From JAWPMV01 sp038527215 (GTDB lineage Bacteria > Bacteroidota > Bacteroidia > J057): a DNA stretch of 64,000 nucleotides. Position 1 is the first letter of the stretch; each line of letters opens with the position of its first letter. The stretch lies in NCBI GenBank assembly GCA_038527215.1, contig JBCBGC010000013.1, positions 1 to 64,000 on the forward strand, given 5' to 3'. The notes beneath the pieces were generated by a model, which was given only the letters and a program-made list of their open reading frames with translations, was not told the origin of the DNA and ran no database searches. Of this stretch, positions 51,061 through 59,671 are shown piece after piece. Both the position numbers and the translations under genes were made by a program.

Positions 51061-51851
51061 TGGGTGTACCCTCCTTTACTTTTACTTTTTTAGGCACAGG
51101 GACTTCTCAGGGAGTGCCGGTGATTGCGTGTGATTGCGAGGTGTGCCGCTCAACGGATCCCAGGGATAAGCGCTTGCGTACGGCCGCCCATCTACAAACG
51201 GATGACCTTAGTATCGTCATAGACACCGGACCAGATTTTCGTCAACAAATGCTACGTGAGAAAGTCGGTCGATTGGATGCGGTGCTGTTTACCCATGCCC
51301 ACAAGGATCATGTGGCAGGGATGGATGACATCCGGTCATTTTACTTTCGTCAAAAAGCCCCCCTGGAACTTTATGGGAGTTCCGAAACCTTTGCCCAGCT
51401 GCGCCAAGAGTTTGCCTATGTCTTTGGCCCTACGGATTATCCGGGTGCTCCTGCCATCCAGACCCACCTGATCCAGGATCAAGCCTTTCAAATCGGTGAA
51501 CTGAGCATTACCCCGCTGCCGGTGATGCATCGCCATATGCCAGTTTTGGGCTTTCGGATTGGTGATTTTGTCTACCTGACTGACTGCAATTATATTCCTC
51601 CTGAGACGGAAGCAAAACTTCAGGGCGTGAAGGTGCTGATTTTGAATGCCTTACGACGGCAAAAGCACTACTCTCATTTTACCCTGGAAGAAGCCTTGGC
51701 CTGGGTAGAAAAGCTCCAGCCAGAGGCTGCTTATTTTACCCATCTGAGTCATCAAATGGGGAAACATGCAGACGTAAGTCGAGAGTTGCCTGCTCATGTT
51801 CAGATTGCCTACGACGGCCTTAAATTGCATTATCAAGGGGATTCTTTATAA
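51060..51851 (+). CDS. MBL-fold metallo-hydrolase, PhnP/RNase Z-like
   Basis: The protein has 263 residues. The fold signature FTHAHKDHVAGMDDIRSF provides the HxHxDH metal-binding motif. FLGTGTSQGVPVIACDCEVCRSTDPRDKRLRTA at the N-terminus with its CxCxxC resembles the PhnP cyclic phosphodiesterase group, and THLSHQMGKH gives the distal histidines. It probably hydrolyses a phosphodiester; the substrate is not evident. Translation is coupled to the preceding small gene by a one-base stop/start overlap. Confidence 0.9.
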   Translation: MGVPSFTFTFLGTGTSQGVPVIACDCEVCRSTDPRDKRLRTAAHLQTDDLSIVIDTGPDFRQQMLREKVGRLDAVLFTHAHKDHVAGMDDIRSFYFRQKAPLELYGSSETFAQLRQEFAYVFGPTDYPGAPAIQTHLIQDQAFQIGELSITPLPVMHRHMPVLGFRIGDFVYLTDCNYIPPETEAKLQGVKVLILNALRRQKHYSHFTLEEALAWVEKLQPEAAYFTHLSHQMGKHADVSRELPAHVQIAYDGLKLHYQGDSL

Positions 51852-51892
51852 TTTGGTAACGTTGAATCCCCTCCGCCCATAGGGATTATCTC

Positions 51893-51900
51893 TATATTTG
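51893..51900 (+). promoter_or_regulatory. Putative -7 element for the lamin-tail T9SS protein
   Basis: TATATTTG matches TAnnTTTG and lies 48 bases before the ATG at 51949, leaving a short untranslated leader. Confidence 0.45.
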
Positions 51901-51948
51901 CCCCACATTTACGCGTAAACCTTAACCTATTAGATAAAACCATTACCC

Positions 51949-54612
51949 ATGACACGAAGTAAGTTGCTATTCACGCTCCTGGCTATCGTATTCGGTAGCC
52001 AGACTGCCTGGGCCCAGTGTTCTGAGTTGTTTTTCTCAGAGTATATCGAAGGCTCTAGCAGCAACAAAGCCGTGGAGATTTACAATCCATCCGGCGCAGC
52101 AGTGAACCTCTCTGACTACGCTGTATACCTCTTCTCCAATGGAGGTACTTCTTCTTCACAGGAGGACACGCTTTCCGGTACCCTCGCCCCATATGGTACC
52201 TTCGTTATCGCCAACTCCAGTGCTGATCCAGCGATTCAGGCGGTGGCAGATATCACCAGTAATATCACCTTCTATAATGGAGATGATGCTATTATCCTGG
52301 TTAAACTTTCGACAGCCGATACCGTGGACGTGATCGGTGAAGTAGGAGTAGATCCAGGGAGCTTCTGGAACATCGGTTCTGGAACCGGTACCGGAACTAC
52401 GCAGAATCACACCATCCGTCGTATTGCCACAGTAGGTGGTGGAAATACCGACTGGGCGGCCAGTTCTGCCAATGAGTGGGATGATTTTGACATTGATACC
52501 TTTGACGGACTGGGCTCTCATGTCAGCAACTGCTCTCCTGCCTGTCAGCTGCCATTCTTCTCTGAGTATATAGAAGGATCTGGCAGTAACAAAGCCATCG
52601 AAATTTACAATCCACGGAGTGATACCCTGGACATGAGTGATTTCCAGGTACAGCGCCATAACAATGGAACCACCAATAACGCTGATACCTTGAACTTTAC
52701 CATAAGCCTACCTCCTTATGGTACCTATGTTGCTGGTAATAGCTCTGGAGATCCGGTCCTGGTAGCGGCTTCTGATTCCCTGTCTTCCATTACCTTCTTT
52801 AACGGGGACGATGCGCTGCTCTTGATTCAACTCTCTACTGGAGATACCATTGACGTCATTGGACAATTGGGAGAAGATCCAGCTGCCGGTTCGTGGCCAG
52901 TTGATACGGGATCTACCTCTAACTTTACGCTGCGTCGTAAATTTGGAATTACCAATGGAAACAATGATTGGGCTGCTTCATCAGCCAGTGAATGGGATGC
53001 TTTCCCTATCAACTCCTTTGGTGACCTGGGAGATCACAGCAGCGTATGTGCACCTGTGGCTACTACCCCTGAGATCAACTTCTCTGCCACCTTTGCCACC
53101 GTTTCAGAGGCTGACGGCATCGCCAGCTTTGACGTTGAAATCGCCAACGCAACGGCTGATACTGCTGCGGTGGACGTAATGATGGGCATGGCTTCAACTG
53201 CTACCAATGGTGCGGACTTTATCTGGACCGATACGACGATCGTATTCCCTGCCAACGCTTCTATCCCTATCTCCTTGACCGCTACCATCCTGGAAGATAC
53301 TGACCTGGAAGGAGACGAGACCATCATCGTCATGCTGAAAAACGCCACCAATGGTGCAGTGGTTGGTGAGGACTCAGTGCTCACCGTAGTGATTGAGGAT
53401 AATGAATACCCACAGTACAATATCGACCTGATTACCGCTGACGGAAACGGAAACGGTATCGGAGACTCTGCTGAGGCTGACATCCGCGTACAGGTAAGAG
53501 GAATCGTTTATGGTCCTGACTTTGACGGGAACAATGGTTACTCTTTCTACCTGATCGACAGCACGGGCGGTATCAATATCTTTAACTTCAATGACGTACC
53601 TAGCGGCTACCAGGCCCAGGAAGGAGATGAAATCATCGCCAAAGGTACCATGACGGATTTCCGCGGACTGACCGAAATTCAGGTGGAAGAAATTGATTCT
53701 ATCTCTTCTGGTAATGCCCTGGCTGATCCATTAGAAGTAACCGTTCTGGACGAAAGCACAGAATCTGAGTTCGTGAAAATTACCTGTCTGACCATGCTGG
53801 ATACCACCAACACCAGTGGTGGCGTGAACGTGAACTTCACCAACGGAGTGGACACTTTCACCATCCGGATGGACATCGATGCAACTGCCTTCGGAACAGA
53901 TGTACCCTTGAACAACAAATGGGTTGATATCACCGGTATCGGTTCTCAGTTTACCTTCAGCGATCCTGCCCTGGACGGCTACCAGCTCTTCCCACGTGAT
54001 TCTGCTGATATTGCCGCTCGTATTCCTGACGTAGGATTTACCATGGATGAAAACTCCGTAGATGAATCCACGCCTACCCTGGACGTGGCCGTATTCCAAA
54101 CCAATGGTAACCCTGACACCACGGAAGTAACCGTGACGGTAGCTTCTACTTCTACCGCTACAGCAGGAGTTGACTATACCTTCGCTGATACCACCGTGGT
54201 ATTGACAGGTTGTGCGGACGATACCGTCCTACTGCCGGTAACCATCATTGATGAAGACAGCATTGAAGGAGACGAAACCATCGTTCTGGTTATCACTACG
54301 GCTACCAACGGGGCCACCGTTTCTACTGACACCATGGTGATCACCATTACTGAAACTGACGCCATCGAGAACCTGCTGCCTGCTTCTGCTATCAAGATGT
54401 ATCCTAACCCCGGTACTGACCGGATCATCCTGGATGCTCAGCTGAACATGGAAGAGGTGATCGTAACCAATATGCTGGGACAAACCATGATTGCTACCGA
54501 CGGCATTGCCCGTCGTCAGGAAATCAACACCAGCAACCTGCCTGCCGGCATTTATCTCGTAAGAGTGAATACGGCTGAAGGAATTTGGGTACAGAGATGG
54601 GTGAAAAAATAA
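51949..54612 (+). CDS. T9SS-secreted protein: two lamin-tail domains, two Calx-beta domains
   Basis: The protein has 887 residues. Signal peptide about 1-22 (FTLLAIVFGSQTAWAQ). Two lamin-tail-like domains follow at about 23-197 and 198-367; both open with FFSEYIEGS.SNKA.EIYNP and contain NWxAASSxEWD-type motifs, showing internal duplication. A Calx-beta domain (about 372-485, DTDLEGDETIIVML), an OB-like DUF5689-type region (about 486-690, DIRVQVRGIVYGPD) and a second Calx-beta (about 691-803, EDSIEGDETIVLVI) come next, then a T9SS type A sorting domain (MYPNPGTDRIIL, NLPAGIYLVRVN). It is probably an abundant exported or surface protein. A strong bidirectional terminator separates it from the next, convergent gene. 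Confidence 0.9.
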   Translation: MTRSKLLFTLLAIVFGSQTAWAQCSELFFSEYIEGSSSNKAVEIYNPSGAAVNLSDYAVYLFSNGGTSSSQEDTLSGTLAPYGTFVIANSSADPAIQAVADITSNITFYNGDDAIILVKLSTADTVDVIGEVGVDPGSFWNIGSGTGTGTTQNHTIRRIATVGGGNTDWAASSANEWDDFDIDTFDGLGSHVSNCSPACQLPFFSEYIEGSGSNKAIEIYNPRSDTLDMSDFQVQRHNNGTTNNADTLNFTISLPPYGTYVAGNSSGDPVLVAASDSLSSITFFNGDDALLLIQLSTGDTIDVIGQLGEDPAAGSWPVDTGSTSNFTLRRKFGITNGNNDWAASSASEWDAFPINSFGDLGDHSSVCAPVATTPEINFSATFATVSEADGIASFDVEIANATADTAAVDVMMGMASTATNGADFIWTDTTIVFPANASIPISLTATILEDTDLEGDETIIVMLKNATNGAVVGEDSVLTVVIEDNEYPQYNIDLITADGNGNGIGDSAEADIRVQVRGIVYGPDFDGNNGYSFYLIDSTGGINIFNFNDVPSGYQAQEGDEIIAKGTMTDFRGLTEIQVEEIDSISSGNALADPLEVTVLDESTESEFVKITCLTMLDTTNTSGGVNVNFTNGVDTFTIRMDIDATAFGTDVPLNNKWVDITGIGSQFTFSDPALDGYQLFPRDSADIAARIPDVGFTMDENSVDESTPTLDVAVFQTNGNPDTTEVTVTVASTSTATAGVDYTFADTTVVLTGCADDTVLLPVTIIDEDSIEGDETIVLVITTATNGATVSTDTMVITITETDAIENLLPASAIKMYPNPGTDRIILDAQLNMEEVIVTNMLGQTMIATDGIARRQEINTSNLPAGIYLVRVNTAEGIWVQRWVKK

Positions 54613-54629
54613 GCCCATAAACCATAAAA

Positions 54630-54664
54630 AAAGCGGCGGCATCTCAGATGCCGCCGCTTTTTTT
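54630..54664. terminator. Strong bidirectional rho-independent terminator
   Basis: AGCGGCGGCATC-TCA-GATGCCGCCGCT (12-bp perfect stem) is flanked by an A-run on the left and T-run on the right, so it can end transcription from both the T9SS gene (plus) and the GNAT gene (minus). Confidence 0.95.
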
Positions 54665-54665
54665 A

Positions 54666-55169
54666 TTATCGGAATTGAGGTAATTCGCTTCTTCTTTCCA
54701 GGATCAGCGTATCGCGCCACCGCCCCCGATGCCGGGCGATTTTATGCCTTTTGCCCAATAGACTAAAGCCTGTTTTTTCATGGAGCCGTAGACTGGCGAT
54801 GTTCTCCGGAAAAATGGAGGCTTGCAAGGTCCAGATCCCTTCCTGTTCAGATGAGCTGATCAACTGCCGCATGAGCTTTTGACCGAGTCCAAATCCCCGA
54901 TAGTCCGGATGAATGTAAATGCTGACTTCGGCCACCCCTTGGTATACCGCACGCTTGGAGACCTGACTCAAAGCTGCCCATCCTCCGACAGTTTTGTCCT
55001 GAACCGCCACCCAACGCGAATGCCTCAAATGGCTTTCATGCCAACCCTCCCAGTCCGGGCACTGGGTTTCAAACGAAGCCAGACCCGTATCCAGCCCCAG
55101 TTGGTAAATCTGAGCTACCTGCGGCCAGTGGGAAGACTGCATGGGTTGCAAGGTGAAAAGATTGGTCAT
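54666..55169 (-). CDS. GNAT acetyltransferase, phosphinothricin acetyltransferase-like
   Basis: The protein has 167 residues. The layout is that of the Pat/YncA group: LQPMQSSHWPQVAQIYQLGLDTGLASFE at the N-terminus, the acetyl-CoA loop VSIYIHPDYRGFGLGQKLMRQLI, and ASIFPENIASLRLHEKTGFSLLG. These enzymes acetylate small amines or amino-acid analogues. The start codon overlaps the stop of the preceding T9SS gene by four bases (ATGA), suggesting translational coupling, though the two products seem unrelated. Confidence 0.9.
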   Translation of the reverse strand: MTNLFTLQPMQSSHWPQVAQIYQLGLDTGLASFETQCPDWEGWHESHLRHSRWVAVQDKTVGGWAALSQVSKRAVYQGVAEVSIYIHPDYRGFGLGQKLMRQLISSSEQEGIWTLQASIFPENIASLRLHEKTGFSLLGKRHKIARHRGRWRDTLILERRSELPQFR

Positions 55170-56605
55170 TCGATTCTGATGCTAGCTCGATATATCTGAC
55201 GTTGAGTTTGGATGTTGAGGATGTATAATCCTCCGGCCAGGCTATCAGGTACCGCAAGATGCTGCCAGGGCTGCCTTTTAGCTACCTGAAAGTGGAGCTT
55301 TCCATCTAAGCCCACCACCCTGATGAGAGCCGGTGGAATAGGGTCCCGGGCGTGTAAGATGCCTCCTCTGGATACCGGATTGGGAAATAAACTCGTCTCC
55401 AGTAAAGGGAGTTTTTTAGCGATGGAGGTGGACAAAAAAGCCAGCGGCTCGTGATACAAAACATATTGAAGGTCATTTTCCTGGGTAGTCAGGAAACCCG
55501 CCGCATATATCCCGCCTGCTTGTCCGGCGATCAGACCCAAGGTCATATCCAGCCGGTTTTGCCCCCAATACCATTCCAGCATTTCACTGCCCGTACTGTC
55601 TACCAGGACCATATAAAAGTCCGTACTTTGACCGGCTGGATTGTAGCCGTAGCCTCCCAGAACGAAGTAGCCGCGCTTTACTTCGGCAATGCTGAAACAG
55701 GCGTCTGCCTCAACGTCTCCATAATAGCGATGCCATTTTTCAGTCCCCGTACTATCGAAGGCCACTACCAGGTAATCAAAGAAGAAGTTCTGACTATCCG
55801 GGAAGGCTTCCCCAACCAGCCAGTATTCTCCAGATTGGGTCCGGAGGATATTTTGGCTGCCTCCATTGGTGCCGTAATCCAGGGTTTTGACCCATTGGGT
55901 GTCGCCAAATTTGTTGATGTTGAGCAAATAAGGGCGATAGGTTTTATCGGCTAACTGCCGCTCTCCCGCTACCAGGAAGCCTCCTTCCGGGATGGCCGCA
56001 CTGGCATGAGCAATGTCATTTTCCAAACTATCCCTGAAGTTGGCGATCCATTGAGGTTGGCCTTCAGCGTTGAAAAACCTGAGATAGGTGTCATTCCCAT
56101 TGCCATTGGGATCAGAAATGGAGCCTGAGGCTAAAAAGCTCCCATCAGGTAGCACGCAGGCCGTTTTGAAGACTTCATTGAGGAAAGTGTCCGTAGTTGT
56201 CCAGGTTTGGACCATGTGGCCACTGGTATCAATCCGCATAAAGAGCGCATCCTTATTGCCCGTCTGCGGATTGTAAATGCTGCCCGTAATGAGCAGGATA
56301 TCAGCTTTTTGTAAGACCACCGCATCCCCGGACTCATTCAAGGGACCCCCATAAAATTTCTGCCAGATGGCCTTGCCGTCAGGGGTGAACTTGTTCAGGA
56401 CAATTTGATGCCCCAGGTTAGGAGTATTGGAGATGTTGCCAAGCACATAGACGGACTGATCGGCCGCCTGGACCACGCCGGCGGCTTGTTCCTGAAACGA
56501 GCTATCACCATAAACTTTTACAAAGGCCTGGGATTGAGCCGAAATAAGGGTGGGAAAAATGAAAAGTCCAGTCAACAAGACCAGGCAGTATCGGAAGGAA
56601 ATCAT
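55166..56605 (-). CDS. T9SS-secreted beta-propeller-like protein
   Basis: The protein has 479 residues. Signal peptide about 1-23 (CLVLLTGLFIFPTLISAQ). The middle consists of repeated short units with the pattern WxxxYGGxxxExxxxVxxxxDxxxxxxGSxxN, as in secreted beta-propellers of Bacteroidota (examples near IWQKFYGGPLNESGD, WHRYYGDVEADACFS, EWYWGQNRLDM). A T9SS type A sorting domain ends the protein (SLFPNPVSRGGILHA, SLAGGLYILNIQTQRQI). Ligand or enzyme function cannot be read from the sequence. Confidence 0.82.
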   Translation of the reverse strand: MISFRYCLVLLTGLFIFPTLISAQSQAFVKVYGDSSFQEQAAGVVQAADQSVYVLGNISNTPNLGHQIVLNKFTPDGKAIWQKFYGGPLNESGDAVVLQKADILLITGSIYNPQTGNKDALFMRIDTSGHMVQTWTTTDTFLNEVFKTACVLPDGSFLASGSISDPNGNGNDTYLRFFNAEGQPQWIANFRDSLENDIAHASAAIPEGGFLVAGERQLADKTYRPYLLNINKFGDTQWVKTLDYGTNGGSQNILRTQSGEYWLVGEAFPDSQNFFFDYLVVAFDSTGTEKWHRYYGDVEADACFSIAEVKRGYFVLGGYGYNPAGQSTDFYMVLVDSTGSEMLEWYWGQNRLDMTLGLIAGQAGGIYAAGFLTTQENDLQYVLYHEPLAFLSTSIAKKLPLLETSLFPNPVSRGGILHARDPIPPALIRVVGLDGKLHFQVAKRQPWQHLAVPDSLAGGLYILNIQTQRQIYRASIRIE

Positions 56606-56653
56606 GGATTAAATATACCAATCTTCTCCTAAATCCTGCATTTGCCTGAAGGA

Positions 56654-57418
56654 TCAATTGCCTTGTTCCACCGACTCCAGAGCCGCTAGTAAATCCTGGA
56701 TTTTCTTTTTGTCAGGATAAGGAGCCCGTTCCTGTAGCTGTTTCTGCAAGAGATCTTTAGCCAGTTGGGTCTGGCCCTTTTTGAGGTGGGTGAGGGCCAA
56801 AAACCAGGGCGCTTGCTGGGCGTGTAAGCTGGCTTTTCGCTGGATCAATTGCTGGAAGTGGGCAATGGCTTCATCATAGGCACCTGCCTCCAGGTAGGCC
56901 ACGGCCGCATAAAACATCATTTCTGTATCGTCAGGATGGGCCCTGAGCCAATTTTCGAAGTGGGGCAATGCCTCCGCATAGGACCCTTGTTCATAGGCCA
57001 TGATGGCCTGGGTTTTATCCTGCAAACCTTCTGTGCCTCGTACATAGCTGAAGTCTGGCTTTTGATAGTATTCGGCATAAAGGGACTCCGGGCTATGACC
57101 TTTTAACCCTAGTAAGATGCCTCCCAGTCCGATACTGAGGAGCAGGACAATGATGGCGGCTACCCGGAAAGGCGGGAAGGCTAAACGCACCATTTTCCCT
57201 TTGGGGTGTTTTCTCAAATAGGCAGTGTGTAGGGATTCTAATTGACGTTTGAAAGCCTCGGTTTCTGCTTTTCCCTGGTCTTGAACGAAGCGCATGATTT
57301 CATAGCTTGAGGCCCATGATTCCTGTGAGGCGATTTGCTGAGCAACCCAGGCCTCATCCTCCTTGCCTAATTCCCCTTTCAGGTAGGCTTCCAACTGTAA
57401 CATTACCTGTTCACTCAT
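56654..57418 (-). CDS. TPR protein with one membrane segment, putative anti-sigma partner
   Basis: The protein has 254 residues. The N-terminal cytoplasmic part (about 1-80) is helical like the zinc-less anti-sigma domains of Bacteroidota. A single transmembrane helix lies at about 86-107 (VAAIIVLLLSIGLGGILLGL). The C-terminal half holds tetratricopeptide repeats (AIMAYEQGSYAEALPHFENWLRAHPDD, VAYLEAGAYDEAIAHFQQLI). The start overlaps the end of the ECF sigma factor gene by eight bases. That coupling and topology suggest it holds the sigma factor at the membrane, an inference from context only. Confidence 0.75.
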   Translation of the reverse strand: MSEQVMLQLEAYLKGELGKEDEAWVAQQIASQESWASSYEIMRFVQDQGKAETEAFKRQLESLHTAYLRKHPKGKMVRLAFPPFRVAAIIVLLLSIGLGGILLGLKGHSPESLYAEYYQKPDFSYVRGTEGLQDKTQAIMAYEQGSYAEALPHFENWLRAHPDDTEMMFYAAVAYLEAGAYDEAIAHFQQLIQRKASLHAQQAPWFLALTHLKKGQTQLAKDLLQKQLQERAPYPDKKKIQDLLAALESVEQGN

Positions 57419-57995
57419 GAGCGGTGATTTTTAATTGATCGTAGCGTGGATCAGCCATAATGGAATCAATCAGCTTTTTCTGACATACATACTTTCTTTT
57501 CTTCACGTATTTAGCCGTAAAGTTGAGTTCCTCTGCGATCCGGGCCAGGGAAAATCCGTTTAAGAATTTCTTCAGGATAAACCGACAATCCTGACCGAGT
57601 AGGGCAAAGTATTCCTGGTATAGCGTGTATCTTTCCAGTTGGGTCTGTTCTTCCCCTTCCAGGTGCGCTGGAAGTTCGCCTGCTTTCAGGTGATGAGCTT
57701 CCAGCGGGGTATTTTTCTTTTTGCGTAAAGCCTGCAGCCACAGATTTTTACAGATCACAAAAAAGTAAGGGCGAAAATTGCCGCTAAGGCTAAATTCATC
57801 CTTCCTTACCTTTTGAAAAATGTAAATCAAAGCTTCGTGAAATATGTCTTTAGCATCATCGTAATTCCCTTGATTGCGCATGACAAACTGCTCCACCATG
57901 GGGTAGTAATCTTCGTAGAGCAAGGATAGTATTCGATCGTCTCGGTTGGAAATCCCCTGCAGGATGTCCGAGCTATTCAGGCTGTGAGTTGGCAT
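57411..57995 (-). CDS. ECF-type RNA polymerase sigma factor
   Basis: The protein has 194 residues. Region 2 (about 20-95) contains LLYEDYYPMVEQFVMRNQGNYDDAKDIFHEALIYIFQKVR, the usual core-binding and -10 recognition helix. Region 4 (about 130-190) has CRFILKKFLNGFSLARIAEELNFTAKYVKKRKYVCQKKLI with the -35 HTH. It heads a two-gene unit with the TPR membrane protein. A strong hairpin followed by six T residues lies 50 bases upstream in its leader. Confidence 0.92.
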   Translation of the reverse strand: MPTHSLNSSDILQGISNRDDRILSLLYEDYYPMVEQFVMRNQGNYDDAKDIFHEALIYIFQKVRKDEFSLSGNFRPYFFVICKNLWLQALRKKKNTPLEAHHLKAGELPAHLEGEEQTQLERYTLYQEYFALLGQDCRFILKKFLNGFSLARIAEELNFTAKYVKKRKYVCQKKLIDSIMADPRYDQLKITAHE

Positions 57996-58295
57996 AGTGA
58001 AAGCGGGTGTCCGTGATGTCCCAAAATAAGGCTTGTCTCATAAAGAAAAAATGCCGGTCTCCAGGTTAGATGGGACAAGTGAGGAGACCGGACTTGTTTA
58101 CAGCCACTAATAGCTTGCATGAAGGAGGAAAAGGTAACCCAGATTCGAAAAGATTTTTTTACTTTCAGGAGAGATTTTTCTCAAAGGCCTGATTTACAGG
58201 AGGAAATTGAAGAAAAAATGTCATCCTGTCAGGCCCGCCACCTTAGGCATATTATTGGCAGGGACTTAGAGAGGGTGTCCAAAAGTGGAGGCAGC
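57996..58295. other. 300-base region between the sigma factor and dnaJ-like genes, with a hairpin
   Basis: Perfect 9-bp inverted repeat CCGGTCTCC (58054-58062) and GGAGACCGG (58083-58091) with a 20-base loop, followed on the minus strand by six T residues (58052-58047), about 50 bases ahead of the sigma factor start. In front of dnaJ an ATG at 58119 opens a frame joined to the DnaJ frame, adding 59 residues; I judged it unlikely to be used because CbpA-type proteins begin at the J domain. Confidence 0.5.
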
Positions 58296-59138
58296 ATGCA
58301 ATACAAAGATTATTATAAAGTGCTGGGGGTAAATCCCCGGGCCGGGGAAGAAGAAATACGCAAGGCCTATAAAGGGCTGGCGGTAAAATTTCATCCGGAC
58401 AGAAATCCTGGTAATCCTCAGGCTGAGGCTCGCTTCAAAGAAATCAGCGAGGCTAAGGAAGTATTGCTCAATGCGGCCAATCGTCAGAAATATGATGCCA
58501 TGCGGGCCCATTACCAGCGAGCCTATGCCGGTCGCCCCAACTTCCGCCCCGGAAGCGGCACCGTGGACCCTGAATTGGACAATGTATTTTCGCGCTTTTT
58601 CGAGGATATTTTTGGGGGTCGGGGCAGCAAAAGAAAAGGTAAAGACAGCCGCTTTAACATCAAAATCAGCCTGGAAGAAGCCTATCAGGGGCATCAGGGC
58701 GTGTGGACAGTAGAAGGCAAAAGGATCAAGCTGAAAATCCCAGCCGGGGTGAAAGACGGCCAAATTCTCCGTCTCAAAGGCAAGGGGAATCCTGGGCGAA
58801 ATGGAGCTCCCGCGGGGGATATGCTGCTCAAAGTAGGCATTAAACCCCACCAGAAATTTCAGCGCAAGGAGGATGATATATACCTGGAACTCCCCATTGA
58901 CCTCTACACCGCCGTACTGGGCAAAAAGGTCAAATTCCCCAGCCTCAAAGGCCCCCTGCAGGTATCGATTCCTCCGGGCACCCAGCCAGACGAGAAACTC
59001 AAGTTGAAAGGTTTGGGCATGCCTTCCTTTGATCAGCCGGACACATTCGGTGATTTATACCTGCAGATCAAAGTGCAGATTCCTAAAAAGCTTTCGAAGA
59101 AAGCCCGAAGCCTCTTTGAGCAACTCGACGACTTATAG
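58296..59138 (+). CDS. CbpA-type DnaJ co-chaperone
   Basis: The protein has 280 residues from the ATG at 58296 (MQYKDYYKVLGV), the family's standard start. The J domain has KFHPDRN with the HPD tripeptide needed to stimulate DnaK ATPase. A short Gly/Phe-containing linker leads to two substrate-binding C-terminal domains (IKISLEEAYQGHQGVW, LRLKGKGNPGRNGAPAGDMLLKV, VKFPSLKGPLQVSIPPGTQPDEKLKLKGLG). There is no zinc-finger CxxCxGxG region, so it is the CbpA/DnaJ type B class. It probably works with the cell's DnaK on unfolded clients. Confidence 0.92.
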   Translation: MQYKDYYKVLGVNPRAGEEEIRKAYKGLAVKFHPDRNPGNPQAEARFKEISEAKEVLLNAANRQKYDAMRAHYQRAYAGRPNFRPGSGTVDPELDNVFSRFFEDIFGGRGSKRKGKDSRFNIKISLEEAYQGHQGVWTVEGKRIKLKIPAGVKDGQILRLKGKGNPGRNGAPAGDMLLKVGIKPHQKFQRKEDDIYLELPIDLYTAVLGKKVKFPSLKGPLQVSIPPGTQPDEKLKLKGLGMPSFDQPDTFGDLYLQIKVQIPKKLSKKARSLFEQLDDL

Positions 59139-59303
59139 CGCCCCATCATAAAAGCTGCCTCCAGGAATCACTTTCTTAGGTCTAAACGCCAGACCTGGGC
59201 AAGCATCCAATCTGTTTAGCTTCCTTTTCTCCTATTCAGGATACATGCGGCAAACTTGCCAAAAGATCCCTGAAAATTGACTAGCAAGAGAGAAAAGCAT
59301 TTA

Positions 59304-59334
59304 TTAGACAAGTGTTAATGAAATATTTGTCTAA
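59304..59334 (+). promoter_or_regulatory. Candidate PadR operator
   Basis: TTAGACAA (59304-59311) and TTGTCTAA (59327-59334) form a perfect inverted repeat with 15 bases between, ending three bases before the padR start codon. A spacer of this kind is plausible for PadR dimers. Autoregulation is inferred. Confidence 0.55.
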
Positions 59335-59337
59335 AAA

Positions 59338-59661
59338 ATGAACGCGCCTAGCCTGGGAAATCTTGAAGAAACCATCCTCTTGCTGATGCTTACGGTAAAA
59401 GAGGAGAAATACGGCTTTAGTGTGGCAGAGGCCTATCGACAGCATTTAAATAAGTCGATTTCTATTCCGGCCATCCATACCGTGTTGAAGCGCCTGGAAA
59501 AAAAAGGCTTGGTTTCCTCCAAAATGGGAGGCGCTACCGCAGCTCGTGGGGGACGGAAAAAGCGCTTGTATGAAGTAACGGCCTATGGAAAACAGGTGCT
59601 GGTGAGTCTACGCGACACCCGAGCGGCCCTTTGGAAAGCCATTCCTCCCGTCCAACTTTAA
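59338..59661 (+). CDS. PadR-family transcriptional regulator
   Basis: The protein has 107 residues with the PadR winged helix: LEETILLLMLTVKEEKYGFSVAEAYRQ, SIPAIHTVLKRLEKKGLVSSKMGGATAARGGRKKRLYEVTAYGKQVL. Such regulators commonly precede permeases with a permease-prefix domain, as here, and repress them. It starts 10 bases before the permease gene and would be translated from the same message. The dyad just upstream is a likely binding site. Confidence 0.93.
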   Translation: MNAPSLGNLEETILLLMLTVKEEKYGFSVAEAYRQHLNKSISIPAIHTVLKRLEKKGLVSSKMGGATAARGGRKKRLYEVTAYGKQVLVSLRDTRAALWKAIPPVQL

Positions 59662-59671
59662 GCCACTAGCC

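Noticed and set aside
58119..58295. 59-residue extension of the DnaJ-like protein
   Set aside because: Family members begin at the J domain; the extension shows no conserved motif. It is kept only as a possibility.
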